DNA of 64,000 nt from Cellulophaga algicola DSM 14237 (GCF_000186265.1 NC_014934.1:248001-312000); one strand, 5' to 3'. Numbered from the stretch's first letter, positions 22,216-32,492 are shown. Program-made: numbers and translations. Notes: generated by a model from the sequence alone, not told the origin.

Positions 22216-24510
22216 TCATAGGCCATACTCAATTTTTACGCCACCAAACCAATTTCTCGGCATTCCTGGATAATAATAACGAGGTTCTGAACCGCCAAAT
22301 CCTGCGGCATTGATAAGTATTGAGGAGGCATAAGTTTTGTCGGTAAAATTGTTTACCCCTACATTAACTTCAACTGAAAGGCTATCTGTAATGGTGCTTT
22401 TATAAGATAGCTTGGTATTAAAAATGGTATATGCATCCGAATACAATGTATTGGCATCATCAAGAGGCATAGCTCCTATATGAAGTGCATTAGTATTTAG
22501 ACTTAAATTTTTAAGTCCCACGCGGAGGCCTCCGTTTACTTTTTCTTTAGGCACTCCTGTTAGGTCGTTACCTGAATAACTTGCTGTTCTATCTACAAAG
22601 TCTATGAATCTATGCTGTGTAATTTCGGCATTGATATACGGAGAGACCATTAAGCCATTTGTAAAGGTGTGCACGTATGACATAGATAGTTCAAGCCCCT
22701 TATGTTCTGTTTTTCCCGCATTTCTACCTATATACTGATCATCACCAACACGCTCTGCCACTAATAAATTATCAATATCTAGTAAGTAAGCAGAAAACTG
22801 CAGGTGTAATGCTCGATTAAACGCATAGAACTCATTACCTACTTCGTAATTAACACCTATTTCTGGCCCCAGTTCGGGATTGATAATACCTTCTGGCGTT
22901 AGGGTTTCTTCAATAGATGGATAGTTAAATCCGCGGCTTACATTTACGTAAGCGTTTGCATTTGAATTTAATTGATATAACACGTTTAAATTGGGAGCAA
23001 AAATAGGATCAAAATTACGCTTAGCATCCTTATTATTCACTCCAATAGTAAACACATCTATAAAATCATAATTGGTCTTATTAATATTTACACCTAACTG
23101 CGCTTTTAGTTTTTCAGTGATAGGTAGTGTTATAGTGGCAAAAATAGTTAAGTTATTTCGGTTTTCTATATTGTTACTGAGAAGTGTTCCTTCTAAACTA
23201 CCACTCCCATTAGTATCCTCGTATAAATTTTCTTTAGTTTTCCAATTGTATTGATCGCTATAAAACTCCCCTCCGAAACTTAAATTTGCTTTATTATCTA
23301 AAAAAATGAAGTCTTTTGCAAAGAGTGTACGCATTCCATAGCCATTAGTAAATTCGTCTAAAATATTAAATGGTCGTGGCTCATAATGATCTAAGTAGTT
23401 ATAAAATATAGCCGTGGTATTACTAAAATTTTTAGAAAATAGGTGTGTATAATGTAACCCTGCAAGCACTTGCTTATTATCCTCGTAACCTTGCGCAGTA
23501 CCCCAAGTAAATGCCGCTTGGGTGGGGTCTTCCTCAAAGGCCGTCTTGCTAATAGAACTTGGAATTTGCGCGTTGTAATCGGTGTAATTAAACAATAGGC
23601 CAATTACATTTTTTTCATCGAAAGAGTAGCTAGAATTTAAAAGAACAGTACTTCGCTCATACCTACTATTATCTCGATAACCATCAAACTCCATATGATC
23701 GTAATTAAGATTGAATGTGGAGTTATTAGCTGCGGTAGCCACAGAAATACTATTTTTCATCAAACCATAACTTCCTAGAGTATTACTGGATTTCAGATAG
23801 GTTTCACCAGCTGAAGCTTGTTTAGAATTCAATAATAGGGTTCCCCCTAAATTAGTCCCATACTGGGTAGCTTTTGGGCCCTTTACTACTTCTATATCTG
23901 CAATATCTTCTGAGTTAAAAGCATCAATAGCTGTAGATCCGGCTCCGTTGGTAATGGGAATACCATTAAAATAAGCTCTAATTTTATTTGTTCCATATAA
24001 GGTTCGAGAACCTACTCCACGGATCACAATTCTGTTTGTATTCAGGGCACCGCTTTGTATATAAACCCCAGGTGTCTCATTTATAGCAGCGACTAAATCA
24101 ACAGGACTGTATTGATCCAATTTAATTGCTGTTGTTCTAGAGGTTGGAATAATAACTTTACTCTGCTTTTGATACGTAGAAGATATAATTACCTCCTCAA
24201 GAGTTTGCGGATTTTCTAGCACAGATAGTTGAAATATGGTACTATTCTTAGAGAGTACAACTTCTTTACTATAATAACCTGGATGTTGAAGTGTAATTTT
24301 CAAAGGGAGCTGATGCTTTTCAGCTAGGGTGAAAATTCCATCTACATCGGTTTTAGAAATCATTTTACTATTCCAAAAAATTGCAACTTCTGAAAGTGGT
24401 GTATTAGTTTCGTCAGTCACACGACCCTTAAAATTTTGAGCATGTGTTTTTTGTACTGTAGTGAGTATAAAGATAGCCACTACCAATAAATTTAATGATA
24501 AAAATCTCAT
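22216..24510 (-). CDS. TonB-dependent outer membrane receptor
   Basis: A 764-residue protein with a signal peptide (residues 1-24), a carboxypeptidase-regulatory-like domain (FKGRVTDETNTPLSEVAIFW, residues 27-100), a plug (DLVAAINETPGVYIQSGALN, then IVIRGVGSRTLYG and DIADIEVVKGPKATQYG, residues 137-225) and a beta-barrel ending in WFGGVKIEYGL with a terminal Leu rather than Phe. It imports a bulky substrate across the outer membrane with TonB energy. The order resembles iron-siderophore or small-sugar receptors more than SusC, and no SusD follows. The gene lies 26 bases after a sorbosone/glucose dehydrogenase-like lipoprotein on the same strand, so the two are probably one operon. Confidence 0.92.
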   Translation of the reverse strand: MRFLSLNLLVVAIFILTTVQKTHAQNFKGRVTDETNTPLSEVAIFWNSKMISKTDVDGIFTLAEKHQLPLKITLQHPGYYSKEVVLSKNSTIFQLSVLENPQTLEEVIISSTYQKQSKVIIPTSRTTAIKLDQYSPVDLVAAINETPGVYIQSGALNTNRIVIRGVGSRTLYGTNKIRAYFNGIPITNGAGSTAIDAFNSEDIADIEVVKGPKATQYGTNLGGTLLLNSKQASAGETYLKSSNTLGSYGLMKNSISVATAANNSTFNLNYDHMEFDGYRDNSRYERSTVLLNSSYSFDEKNVIGLLFNYTDYNAQIPSSISKTAFEEDPTQAAFTWGTAQGYEDNKQVLAGLHYTHLFSKNFSNTTAIFYNYLDHYEPRPFNILDEFTNGYGMRTLFAKDFIFLDNKANLSFGGEFYSDQYNWKTKENLYEDTNGSGSLEGTLLSNNIENRNNLTIFATITLPITEKLKAQLGVNINKTNYDFIDVFTIGVNNKDAKRNFDPIFAPNLNVLYQLNSNANAYVNVSRGFNYPSIEETLTPEGIINPELGPEIGVNYEVGNEFYAFNRALHLQFSAYLLDIDNLLVAERVGDDQYIGRNAGKTEHKGLELSMSYVHTFTNGLMVSPYINAEITQHRFIDFVDRTASYSGNDLTGVPKEKVNGGLRVGLKNLSLNTNALHIGAMPLDDANTLYSDAYTIFNTKLSYKSTITDSLSVEVNVGVNNFTDKTYASSILINAAGFGGSEPRYYYPGMPRNWFGGVKIEYGL

Positions 24511-24536
24511 GTTTTTCTAAGCTTGATTGAGAGAAA

Positions 24537-25832
24537 CTATTTGATATAACTTACTTTCCAGATGGTATTAGCAGAATCATCATTGACTAATAAATCTCCT
24601 GTGGGCATAACGGTTACGCAAACTGGTCTCCCATATACTTCGGTATCACTGCTTTCAGAAATAAATCCGGTAAGAAAATCTTCTGGTTCGGACATGGGCT
24701 TACCCTCTTGAAAAGGAATAAACACCACACGATATCCAGAAAGCTCCGAGCGATTCCAAGAGCCGTGTTGTCCTACAAATACACCATTCTTATATTTTTC
24801 CGGAAAACTATTCTGATCATAAAAGGTTAAACCTAAAGATGCAGTATGTGGTCCTACAGACACATCTGGCACAATTGCTTTTGCTACTAAATCTGGCGCA
24901 GCGCCTTTTAATCTAGGGTCTGGTATATTACCGTAGTACGCATAAGGCCAACCATAAAAGCCTCCTTTTTTTACACTAGTTACATAATCTGGCACCAAAT
25001 TATCTCCAATTTTATCTCGCTCATTTACAGCAGTCCATAGCTCACCATTTACTGGATTCCAGTCCATCCCTACCGGATTTCTGAGTCCGCTAGCATATAT
25101 TATTTCATTACCGCCGTCTATATCCACCTCTAAGATATTAGCACGACGAACTTCTTCCTCCATACCATATTCGGCAACATTACTTGCTGAACCCACAGAA
25201 ATATAAATTTTATCTTCAGCTTTGTTGGTAATAATATTCCGTGTCCAGTGATTATTATACCCACCGGCAGGAAGGTTTACAATTTTTTCGCCTTGAGAAG
25301 GATTTAATTTTGTTTGTCCTTTTTCATAAGGATATTTATAGAGTCCGTCTGTATTGGCTACGTAGAAACTATTCTTAATAATTAACATCCCCAATGGTTG
25401 TTTCAATTCTTCAAGAAAAGCCTCCCGCATTTCAAACGTACCGTCCTCATTGGTATCCCTTAATAAAGTAATGCGTCCTGCACTATTTCTAGTATTGGCT
25501 TCACATACAAATATGTCACCATTTGGTCCAATATAGGTCCAACGCGGATTTTGGAACCCATCGGCAAATTTGGTGACTTCAAATCCTTCTGGAGCCGTTG
25601 GCGTTTTACCAGCGGGCCAATCTACAAGTTTATTTTGTTTGCTTACAGATTCTGTGGCATATGGTTTTGGCAAAATAAGCGCACCAATAGCTGTTTGAAC
25701 GGTATCTGCAGGTTGCTCAGAAATCCTGTTTTTTACATCTTCAGATACTTCTATTTTATTTTTTTCTTTAGTTTTACAGCCAAGGAGTACCGTAGCCATA
25801 GCGATGAGTAATAAGGTAGTAGTTTTCTTCAT
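24537..25832 (-). CDS. PQQ-dependent sugar (glucose/sorbosone) dehydrogenase-like lipoprotein
   Basis: A 431-residue protein with a lipoprotein leader (cysteine near residue 19 in LLGCKTKEK). The rest is a six-bladed propeller of the GSDH/sorbosone type: GFEVTKFADGFQNPRWTYIG, NDGTFEM-like NEDGTFEMREAFLEELKQPLG, VDIDGGNEIIYASGLRNPVGMD, NERDKIGDNLVPDYVTSV, GFYGWPYAYYG and GVFVGQHGSWNRSELSGYRV. The RNPVGMDW and GQHGSWNR motifs are typical. Such proteins oxidise aldose or sorbosone with PQQ. It is upstream of the TonB receptor and may handle the same compound. Confidence 0.88.
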   Translation of the reverse strand: MKKTTTLLLIAMATVLLGCKTKEKNKIEVSEDVKNRISEQPADTVQTAIGALILPKPYATESVSKQNKLVDWPAGKTPTAPEGFEVTKFADGFQNPRWTYIGPNGDIFVCEANTRNSAGRITLLRDTNEDGTFEMREAFLEELKQPLGMLIIKNSFYVANTDGLYKYPYEKGQTKLNPSQGEKIVNLPAGGYNNHWTRNIITNKAEDKIYISVGSASNVAEYGMEEEVRRANILEVDIDGGNEIIYASGLRNPVGMDWNPVNGELWTAVNERDKIGDNLVPDYVTSVKKGGFYGWPYAYYGNIPDPRLKGAAPDLVAKAIVPDVSVGPHTASLGLTFYDQNSFPEKYKNGVFVGQHGSWNRSELSGYRVVFIPFQEGKPMSEPEDFLTGFISESSDTEVYGRPVCVTVMPTGDLLVNDDSANTIWKVSYIK

Positions 25833-26441
25833 TGTTAAAGTTTTTATGAAAATATAAGATTCATGATATGTGTATTAACTCAAACGCTATTTTAAAAAAA
25901 TTTTAACATAATTAATGTCATCTCTTTCTGATTTTTTATGGTGGTAATAAATTAAAAATTAGAATTTCAACTATCCTAATGCCCAAGAGAGTTGGTGTAA
26001 ACCAGCATTAAGCAGCTAAGAAAAATAGCTTTCAAGAAGCAAGATAATTAAAACTATTATTATTCCAAAAAGTATCCTGAACGGTTTTTAAGTGCTTTTG
26101 ACACTCTCCCATTTATCCTCTGAAATAAAATTCAATTTTAAAACTATAGCTTTAATTTGCGGACTAAACCTAGAGATATATGCTGTAATTGTATTCACTA
26201 TTTTACACCATATTAAAAATTGCTTGACATCTCTTTTGTTTGAAAAAACCAAATTTTATTTCTTATATAAAGAAAGAGGTCTAAACTTTAGATGTTAAGA
26301 AAACTATAAAATTGGGTACACTTTTTATATCTTTAGGATTGGATAAAGATTATTGATACAATACATTTCTCAAAAAGAAGAACTTTGCTTTTCTTTTTGA
26401 TCGTATTTTATGATTCTGGTTCTTTAAAAATTAACTGACAC
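25833..26441. other. AT-rich intergenic stretch, no gene seen
   Basis: This 609-base gap separates the dehydrogenase gene (minus) from the propeller sensor kinase (plus), so it must hold both promoters. A frame at 26092-26298 has no homology that I recognise and no ribosome binding site, so it is not called. No repeat or attC-like end was found. Confidence 0.4.
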
Positions 26442-29099
26442 ATGCAGTATTCCCCCTCCCATATATTCTTTGCTTTGGTATTTTGTATCCTAATGGCACT
26501 GAATCTTAATGGGCAATCAAAAAGTCAATTTTTAGAAAAAATTGGAATTGAAAATGGACTTTCCTCCAATTATCCTACCTGCATTATTGAAGACTCCAAA
26601 GGGTTTATTTGGATTGGCTCCAATAACGGATTAAACCGTTATGATGGCTATCAATCTAGAATCTTTAAACATGACCCAAACAATAGTAATACACTATCTG
26701 AAAATTGGATTACTAGCCTTCTAGAAGATAAAGATGGCAATATATGGATTGGCACAGAAGGTGGCGGACTTAATCATTACAATACTGCTACCGATGTTAT
26801 CACGAGATTTACTCATAGAAAAAATGATTCAACATCTATTAGCAGCAATGTAGTACATCGCATATACGAGGATAGCCAGTCAAGATTATGGTTAGGCACA
26901 AAAAATGGTTTAAATTTACTAGATCGTGACAAACTAACTTTTCAGCATTGGATCCAGCCCAATGAATGTCAAAACTGCGAATTTTCTCTAAAAGCAATAA
27001 CAGAAGATCACAAAGGCAACCTTTGGGTGGGAGATGAGTTTCAAGGTCTGTATTACTTTATTCCCTCGACTGGTACGTTTTCTCGGCCCCATTTAAACTC
27101 CTCCAATAAAAGCCAACTCCCATCAGAATTTATAAACGATTTATATTTTTCGAAAGGAATATTATGGATAGGTACGGATAATGGCTTGGCCATATTGAAC
27201 ACAAAAACAGAACCATTTACAGAGATGTCATTAGATGGTGAACATAAAAGTGCTGTTAGTGATATGTGTATCTGGAAGATTTATAATGACCATAAGGGAA
27301 GCATTTGGCTATGTTCAAATGGCAGCGGTTTAATAAACTACAACATGAAGACTCATGAGACTACTATTTACAAGGCTGATAGTAACTCCGCTTATAAAAT
27401 TGGCAGTAATTCTGTTGAAGATGTACTCGTAGATAAATCTAGAAATATTTGGATGGCGACCCTAGGTAACGGATTGAACAAATTTAATCTTAAAAACTTG
27501 AATTTTCATCATTGGGAAAAAAATAACGACGATCGTAATTCATTGGTAAACAATAACGTCCGAGCCATAATGCAAGACCCAGACGGCAGCATATGGATAG
27601 GAACTAATAACGGACTCAGTAGATTTAATCCTAATTCTGAACAGTATAGAAATTATATATCCGATTTTAAATACAGAGCCGATGCCTATACTACCAAAAT
27701 CCGTGCGATCTATCGTTCTCAAAATAATGACATATGGGTAGGTACACAAAGTGGCGGACTCTACACCTACGATCAAAAGCAGGATAAATTCAGCTTAGCC
27801 TTGGGTTTTGCAGATAGTCCGTTAGCCAGCAAAATAGGCCATATTCAAAGTATTTATGAGGTTGAAGCTGGCCAATTATTAATTGCCACTGTTGGAGCTG
27901 GCCTAGTTAGCTTTAATACCATAACTAGAGAGCTTAAACGCATCTACACCAATAATGAGCCCAATACCTTTTTATTTAACCTAGATGTAAAATGCATGTT
28001 AAAAGCATCAGATTCCGTATTATATATTGGAAGCAACAGCGGGTTACATGCACTCAACACCAATACGCTTAAAATTGAATCCTATGAAAATGAAGAAGGT
28101 TGTACGAACTGTATCAATGGAAACAAGATTAGATCCCTGTACCGTGATAGTTCTAATAAATTATGGATTGGCACTAGAAGCGGCTTAGCGATATTTGACC
28201 CGAAAACTAAAAAATTCAAAAATTATAACATTGAAAACGGTCTACCTAGTACTATTATCTTTGGAATTCTCCCAGGCATTGATGGCAATATTTGGCTGAC
28301 TACCCCTAACGGATGGTCAAAAACTGACCCTGAAAATATACAATTTAAAAATATCACCGTACCCGGAAATAATATTCTAGATATGGGAGGTCATGCGCAA
28401 GGATTAGACGGAAACCTCATCGTAGGGGGTACCTCTGGGTTTACAATTTTCAATCCCAATACTATAAAAAGTAATGAATACATACCTAACGTAGTTTTTA
28501 CGGATGTTAAAATCAATAATGAATCGACGTCCTTTAATCAAAGCATTTCCGAATTAAAAGTCATTGACCTACAGTACAATCAAAATAATATCACCTTTGA
28601 ATTTGCTGCATTAGAATTTACCAATTCACAATTCAATCAATACAAATACAAATTAGAAGGATTTAATGATCAATGGATTGAATATGGTACTAAGCATGAT
28701 TTGACTTTTACAAATTTAGATCCAAAAACATATATTTTGAAGATAAAAGGCTCTAATAATGAAGGGGTCTGGAATGAACAAGAAACCTCTTTAACCATCA
28801 ACATTAGTCCGCCTTGGTATAAAACATTATGGTTTAGAATATTTAGCATTTTACTAATCATTGGATCCCTTTTCACTTTCTATTATTTACGTATCAAAAG
28901 ATTAAAGAGAACCAAAACTATGCTTCAAATTGAAGTCACTAAACAAACAAAAGAACTCCTGCGAAACAACCAAAAACTGGAAGAGCTAGATCGAGAAAAG
29001 GATGGGATTATTGGAATTATGGCACATGACCTTAGAAGCCCTCTTAACAATATTCATGGCCTTACACAGCTATTAGAAGGGAATAAAAATTTAGATTAA
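26442..29099 (+). CDS. Propeller/Y_Y_Y sensor histidine kinase, N-terminal part (cut by an in-frame stop)
   Basis: 885 residues: signal peptide (1-24), then about a dozen two-component-regulator propeller repeats of the form IIEDSKGFIWIGSNNGLNRY and LLEDKDGNIWIGTEGGGLNHY forming two propellers, a Y_Y_Y domain (YKLEGFNDQWIEYGTKHDLTFT, about residues 730-800), one membrane span (LWFRIFSILLIIGSLFTFYYL) and the HisKA helix with the phospho-accepting histidine in GIMAHDLRSPLNNIHGL. The frame then meets TAA at 29097 where relatives have a charged residue. The ATP-binding domain follows in the same frame. Such sensors usually detect polysaccharide breakdown products in the periplasm. As written the kinase lacks its catalytic half. 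Confidence 0.85.
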   Translation: MQYSPSHIFFALVFCILMALNLNGQSKSQFLEKIGIENGLSSNYPTCIIEDSKGFIWIGSNNGLNRYDGYQSRIFKHDPNNSNTLSENWITSLLEDKDGNIWIGTEGGGLNHYNTATDVITRFTHRKNDSTSISSNVVHRIYEDSQSRLWLGTKNGLNLLDRDKLTFQHWIQPNECQNCEFSLKAITEDHKGNLWVGDEFQGLYYFIPSTGTFSRPHLNSSNKSQLPSEFINDLYFSKGILWIGTDNGLAILNTKTEPFTEMSLDGEHKSAVSDMCIWKIYNDHKGSIWLCSNGSGLINYNMKTHETTIYKADSNSAYKIGSNSVEDVLVDKSRNIWMATLGNGLNKFNLKNLNFHHWEKNNDDRNSLVNNNVRAIMQDPDGSIWIGTNNGLSRFNPNSEQYRNYISDFKYRADAYTTKIRAIYRSQNNDIWVGTQSGGLYTYDQKQDKFSLALGFADSPLASKIGHIQSIYEVEAGQLLIATVGAGLVSFNTITRELKRIYTNNEPNTFLFNLDVKCMLKASDSVLYIGSNSGLHALNTNTLKIESYENEEGCTNCINGNKIRSLYRDSSNKLWIGTRSGLAIFDPKTKKFKNYNIENGLPSTIIFGILPGIDGNIWLTTPNGWSKTDPENIQFKNITVPGNNILDMGGHAQGLDGNLIVGGTSGFTIFNPNTIKSNEYIPNVVFTDVKINNESTSFNQSISELKVIDLQYNQNNITFEFAALEFTNSQFNQYKYKLEGFNDQWIEYGTKHDLTFTNLDPKTYILKIKGSNNEGVWNEQETSLTINISPPWYKTLWFRIFSILLIIGSLFTFYYLRIKRLKRTKTMLQIEVTKQTKELLRNNQKLEELDREKDGIIGIMAHDLRSPLNNIHGLTQLLEGNKNLD

Positions 29100-29675
29100 G
29101 AACAAAAAACATATCTTAAGTATATAAATAAATCTGTTAAAAATGGTAACGGCTTAATCACTGATTTACTCTTTATGAGTAACGTCAATCATCCAGAAAA
29201 ATCAATTGAATTAGAAACCATAAAACTTTCAGAGTTTATAGAAGAATGGGAAAAAAGCTATCTAACCAGATTAGAGAAAAAAAATCAGGAACTTAGAAAA
29301 TTTATTGACAATAAGCCCTACATAATCCATGCAGATCAAAAATTGGTAACCCGTATTTTTGATAACCTGATGACCAACGCTATTAAGTTTTCTGACAAAG
29401 GAAGTAAAATTGATTTATCGGTAAAAGCTAGTAATGGTCTAATCCTTATTTCGTTTAAAGATTATGGCCCAGGTATGACTGATGCTGATAAGAAAAGAGC
29501 ATTTAAAATGTTTCAAAAACTCTCTGCACAACCAACGGACGGAGAAAGTTCTCATGGGTTAGGCCTAGCAATTATTAAAACACTGGTTGAAAAGTTAAAA
29601 GGGTCTATTACAATAGAAAGCAAGTTGGGTCAAGGTACTGAGTTTATAATCAGTTTACCCGAAGAAAGAGTATAA
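29100..29675 (+). pseudogene. Histidine kinase ATPase part downstream of the in-frame stop
   Basis: The frame of the preceding gene continues after TAA with EQKTYLKYINKSVKNGNGLI, the end of the dimerisation helices, and an ATP-binding domain: IFDNLMTNAIKFSDKGSKID (N box), KDYGPGMTDADKKRAF (G1) and GLGLAIIKTLVEKLKGSI (G2). An internal ATG at 29175 would give 166 residues holding the whole ATPase domain. A single base change turning a sense codon into TAA would explain the break. No DNA-binding or receiver domain follows, so if whole the protein would be a classic kinase of 1,078 residues. The gap 29676-30169 shows no gene. Confidence 0.8.
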
Positions 29676-30169
29676 ACACCGCGCCACTTATCAATTAAAA
29701 TGGTATGAATTTTTATAATTTTTCTCCGATACCAATACCTCCAAGTTTTACGATACAACTCTAAGATAGTATAATTGACAAGTGAACAAATTGGAATGGA
29801 ACATATTCTTACCTTCTACTTATAAATTAGTGTTTAAACAAAGGTAACTTCATTGAAGTAGCTGAGAATTAAAACAACAAAAAAATAAGATTGATTTATT
29901 ACCTATTTCGGGAGTATTTTTTAAACAAGTTACTAGAATTTAAGACATCATTTTTACAAATAGTAATAATCTGACTTCTAGATTTTCTATTTCTTTTTTG
30001 ATTGTGCTAAACTACGTTTTAAAAAAGTTATATGACCTGATGTTTTAAAATTAGAGTAACATTTCTTATACTATTATCTCATTCTCAAACCTTTAATTCT
30101 TCAGATCTTTGGTTAAAAATTTTGTTGTAATTTTAAGAAAATATTTAACTCAAATAATAAATTAATAGT

Positions 30170-30961
30170 GTGAGAATAGCGATAATAGGTTTTGGGAATA
30201 TTGGTAAATATCTTGCGAATTGGGTTATTAATGAGCCTAGTTTCGAATTAAGATATATTGTAGCTAGAAAAGAAATTGATAAAGAGCATATTGATTTCAA
30301 AAATCAATCTATAAAATTTAGAAAAGAAATTACTTCGGATCTGATTGAAGATGTAGATATTATTATTGAATGTGCAAATAAGGATGTCGTATCTCAGCTA
30401 TTGAAATTTGAAGAAATAGATCGTACTGGTAAGAAAATGATAATTATAAGTACTGGCGGTCTCTATCAAAATAAAGAGATTATAAATAAGTTGAAAAAAT
30501 GCGAAATAATTATACCGGTAGGTGCAATCGCAGGGCTGGATGCTATAAAAGCCATAAATGACGAAATTACTTCAATTGAACTAAAGACGACCAAACATCC
30601 TAAAAGTTTAGAAGGCGCTCCGTTTTTTGAAAATTCAAAGGTTGATTTATCTTCAATTAAAACTACTCAGATTATTTGGGAAGGTGAAGTAAGTGAAGCT
30701 GTAAATCTATTTCCTAAAAATATAAATGTTGCTGCAAGTATTTATTTTGCCTCTAAGTGTGACAATTTAAAAATTACAATAGTTGCTGATCCTAATGCTA
30801 CCAGTAACATGCATGAGATCACTTGTGCAGGTGGTTTTGGAAAAATTTATACGCGTACAGAGAATCAACCAAGTCCAGATAACCCTAAGACTAGTTTTTT
30901 AGCGGTTAAAAGTGTCGTTAGTATTCTTAGGAACATGAATTCTACTATTAAAATTAACTAA
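30170..30961 (+). CDS. nadX: Aspartate dehydrogenase (NadX-type)
   Basis: A 263-residue protein with GTG start. The N-terminal Rossmann fold (IAIIGFGNIGKYLANW) is followed by the DUF108 catalytic domain: IIPVGAIAGLDAIKAINDEI, TTKHPKSLEGAPFFEN, EAVNLFPKNINVAASIYFAS with the conserved asparagine and valine, ADPNATSNMHEITCAGGFG (catalytic histidine of the family) and the closing ENQPSPDNPKTSFLAVKSVVS. It oxidises L-aspartate to iminoaspartate with NAD(P), feeding NAD synthesis or nitrogen recycling. It stands alone and no nadA or nadC is close. Confidence 0.88.
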   Translation: MRIAIIGFGNIGKYLANWVINEPSFELRYIVARKEIDKEHIDFKNQSIKFRKEITSDLIEDVDIIIECANKDVVSQLLKFEEIDRTGKKMIIISTGGLYQNKEIINKLKKCEIIIPVGAIAGLDAIKAINDEITSIELKTTKHPKSLEGAPFFENSKVDLSSIKTTQIIWEGEVSEAVNLFPKNINVAASIYFASKCDNLKITIVADPNATSNMHEITCAGGFGKIYTRTENQPSPDNPKTSFLAVKSVVSILRNMNSTIKIN

Positions 30962-31176
30962 ACATATCGTTGTTCAGAATAGAAGTTTTATATGTTTTTT
31001 TTTAATTCAAATTAATTAAAATGTACTCCACATTAGGTAGGGCTCATAAATACAGGTTGTAGTCAAAATAGGTAAAATTCCTGAATTTATATTTTGATAC
31101 TCTTGGAGTTTTTGAAGCTATTCTAACACTTTTATCTTTTTAAAATTACACATTATTGACCTTTATAATAAATAGA

Positions 31177-31536
31177 ATGTTAGGAATATTTAAGCAAAAT
31201 AGATATTATATCAAGTTGTTTATCAACCGTATTGAAATAAGAGATTTAACATATGGAAGAACAATCTCTGAAGAATCAAAAACAGCTTTTAATAATGAAA
31301 GAATATTAGTAGCAAATTTTGAGAAAGCAGAAGATTTTATTAAACATGTTTTTAAAAACAATGACCTTTTATTAAAAAATTCTATTGGAATTATTCAGCA
31401 AATGCAAATGAGCGAGAATGGACTTTCTGAGGTCGAAAAAAGAGTTCTTCTTGAATTGTTCTCTACAATTGGTATTAATGAAATACATATAGACCAAACT
31501 TTGGTTAATTTAACCGAAAAACAATTAGCGGAATAG
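31177..31536 (+). CDS. Short actin/MreB-like protein, stop codon supplied by an IS1595 insertion
   Basis: About 120 residues from the ATG at 31177 (MLGIFKQNRYYIKLFINRIE); an upstream TTG at 31156 is in frame but less likely. The strand order NRIEIRDLTYG, NNERILVANFEKAEDFIKHVF and NGLSEVEKRVLLELFSTIGINEIHI resembles a short MreB-like protein family in which GGLTEVExRAxxEL and a GA-rich helix are conserved. The assignment is moderate. The stop TAG is made by the IS end. Before insertion the frame read two codons further (GAA TAT TAA), so only one residue was lost and function may be kept. Confidence 0.5.
   Translation: MLGIFKQNRYYIKLFINRIEIRDLTYGRTISEESKTAFNNERILVANFEKAEDFIKHVFKNNDLLLKNSIGIIQQMQMSENGLSEVEKRVLLELFSTIGINEIHIDQTLVNLTEKQLAE
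31526..31533. repeat. Target site duplication of IS1595 copy 1 (left)
   Basis: TAGCGGAA at 31526-31533 is repeated at 32493-32500, on the other side of the element. Eight bases is the usual length for IS1595-family elements. Confidence 0.85.
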
Positions 31537-32492
31537 AGGTCAGTAGTTAATTACTTATTAATTCAGCTTGATTGATTTTATCATTATTGACCATTTTAAC
31601 AATAAGATTATTGAATATTGTAGCTTTACTTTGAGATCTGTTTATTCTAAAACAAAATTCATTGAAATATCTATTTAAATTATTGTCACTAACCCAAGAA
31701 TAAGTTGTTCTTATCCAAGATTTAACCTGATGTATCATTGTATGAAGCGCTTTAAAATTTAACCCTCCATTACTTTCTATTTGTGTGATGTCGTAAGCCT
31801 TTGCAATAGGACTATAGCCTCTCCATTTATCTGTAGTAATCTTTGCGTTTCGGCTGATATGGTTGACAAAAATATATTGTAAGGATTGTGCTGAAAAATC
31901 ATCTATTTTCATAGCATACATTCTTTTTACCTTTCCATCTTCTGTAAGCTGTACAGCTGTAACCGCCTTCTTTTTCTTAGCATTGTAGCTTCTGCCAACT
32001 TTTGTTTCTTCTCTGCCCCCTAAAACAAATTCATCTACATGAACAACTCCGTCCATAGGATTATTCCCACTCGAAGACATAGCTTCTCTGACCTTAAGCA
32101 TAAAAAGTCTAGCTGTTTTTTCTGTTACTCCGTAACGTACTCCCATATAACTTGCAGATAAGCTTTTCGTGCTTGTAGCCATCTCAAAACAAATAAAAAA
32201 TGCTTTGCGAACACCAAACTTTACCTTGTGAAATAATGTATCTGCTGTTGCGGATTCTGTATGTCTACAAATATTACATTGCCTAGAGAAATCAGCACGT
32301 GTTTGACAGGCTATATGATTGCATCTAGAACATTTAAAAGGGGTTTTAGACTTAATATTTGCTAAATATTCTTTGCAATCATTGTCCGTTTTGAAGCAAT
32401 CAGAGAACTCTAGAAGATTTTGACCCTTGAAAATATCCATAATTTAATATATTTACTGAGTATCAAGATACGAAGTTAGCTACTGACCTCTA
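31534..32492 (-). mobile_element. IS1595-family insertion sequence, copy 1
   Basis: 959 bp bounded by TAGAGGTCAGTAG and CTACTGACCTCTA (perfect inverted ends of 13 bp) with an 8-bp target duplication TAGCGGAA. It is intact, with one transposase. It is almost identical to copy 2 at 34937-35895. Confidence 0.93.
31547..32440 (-). CDS. IS1595-family transposase (ISXO2-like), copy 1
   Basis: A 297-residue transposase. Its N-terminal zinc ribbon has FKCSRCNHIACQTR and FSRQCNICRHTES (four cysteines). The DDE-type ISXO2-like domain shows VVHVDEFVLGG (first Asp/Glu) and ITTDKWRGYSPI (second Asp), and a late Glu region in NRYFNEFCFRINR near residue 262. The partner copy has the same length and differs at one residue (Ala27 here, Thr there). 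Its intact frame and matching ends point to recent activity. Confidence 0.93.
   Translation of the reverse strand: MDIFKGQNLLEFSDCFKTDNDCKEYLANIKSKTPFKCSRCNHIACQTRADFSRQCNICRHTESATADTLFHKVKFGVRKAFFICFEMATSTKSLSASYMGVRYGVTEKTARLFMLKVREAMSSSGNNPMDGVVHVDEFVLGGREETKVGRSYNAKKKKAVTAVQLTEDGKVKRMYAMKIDDFSAQSLQYIFVNHISRNAKITTDKWRGYSPIAKAYDITQIESNGGLNFKALHTMIHQVKSWIRTTYSWVSDNNLNRYFNEFCFRINRSQSKATIFNNLIVKMVNNDKINQAELISN

Noticed and set aside
26092-26298. Small open frame between the dehydrogenase and sensor kinase genes
   Set aside because: No ribosome binding site, no recognised similarity and an AT-rich composition typical of chance frames.
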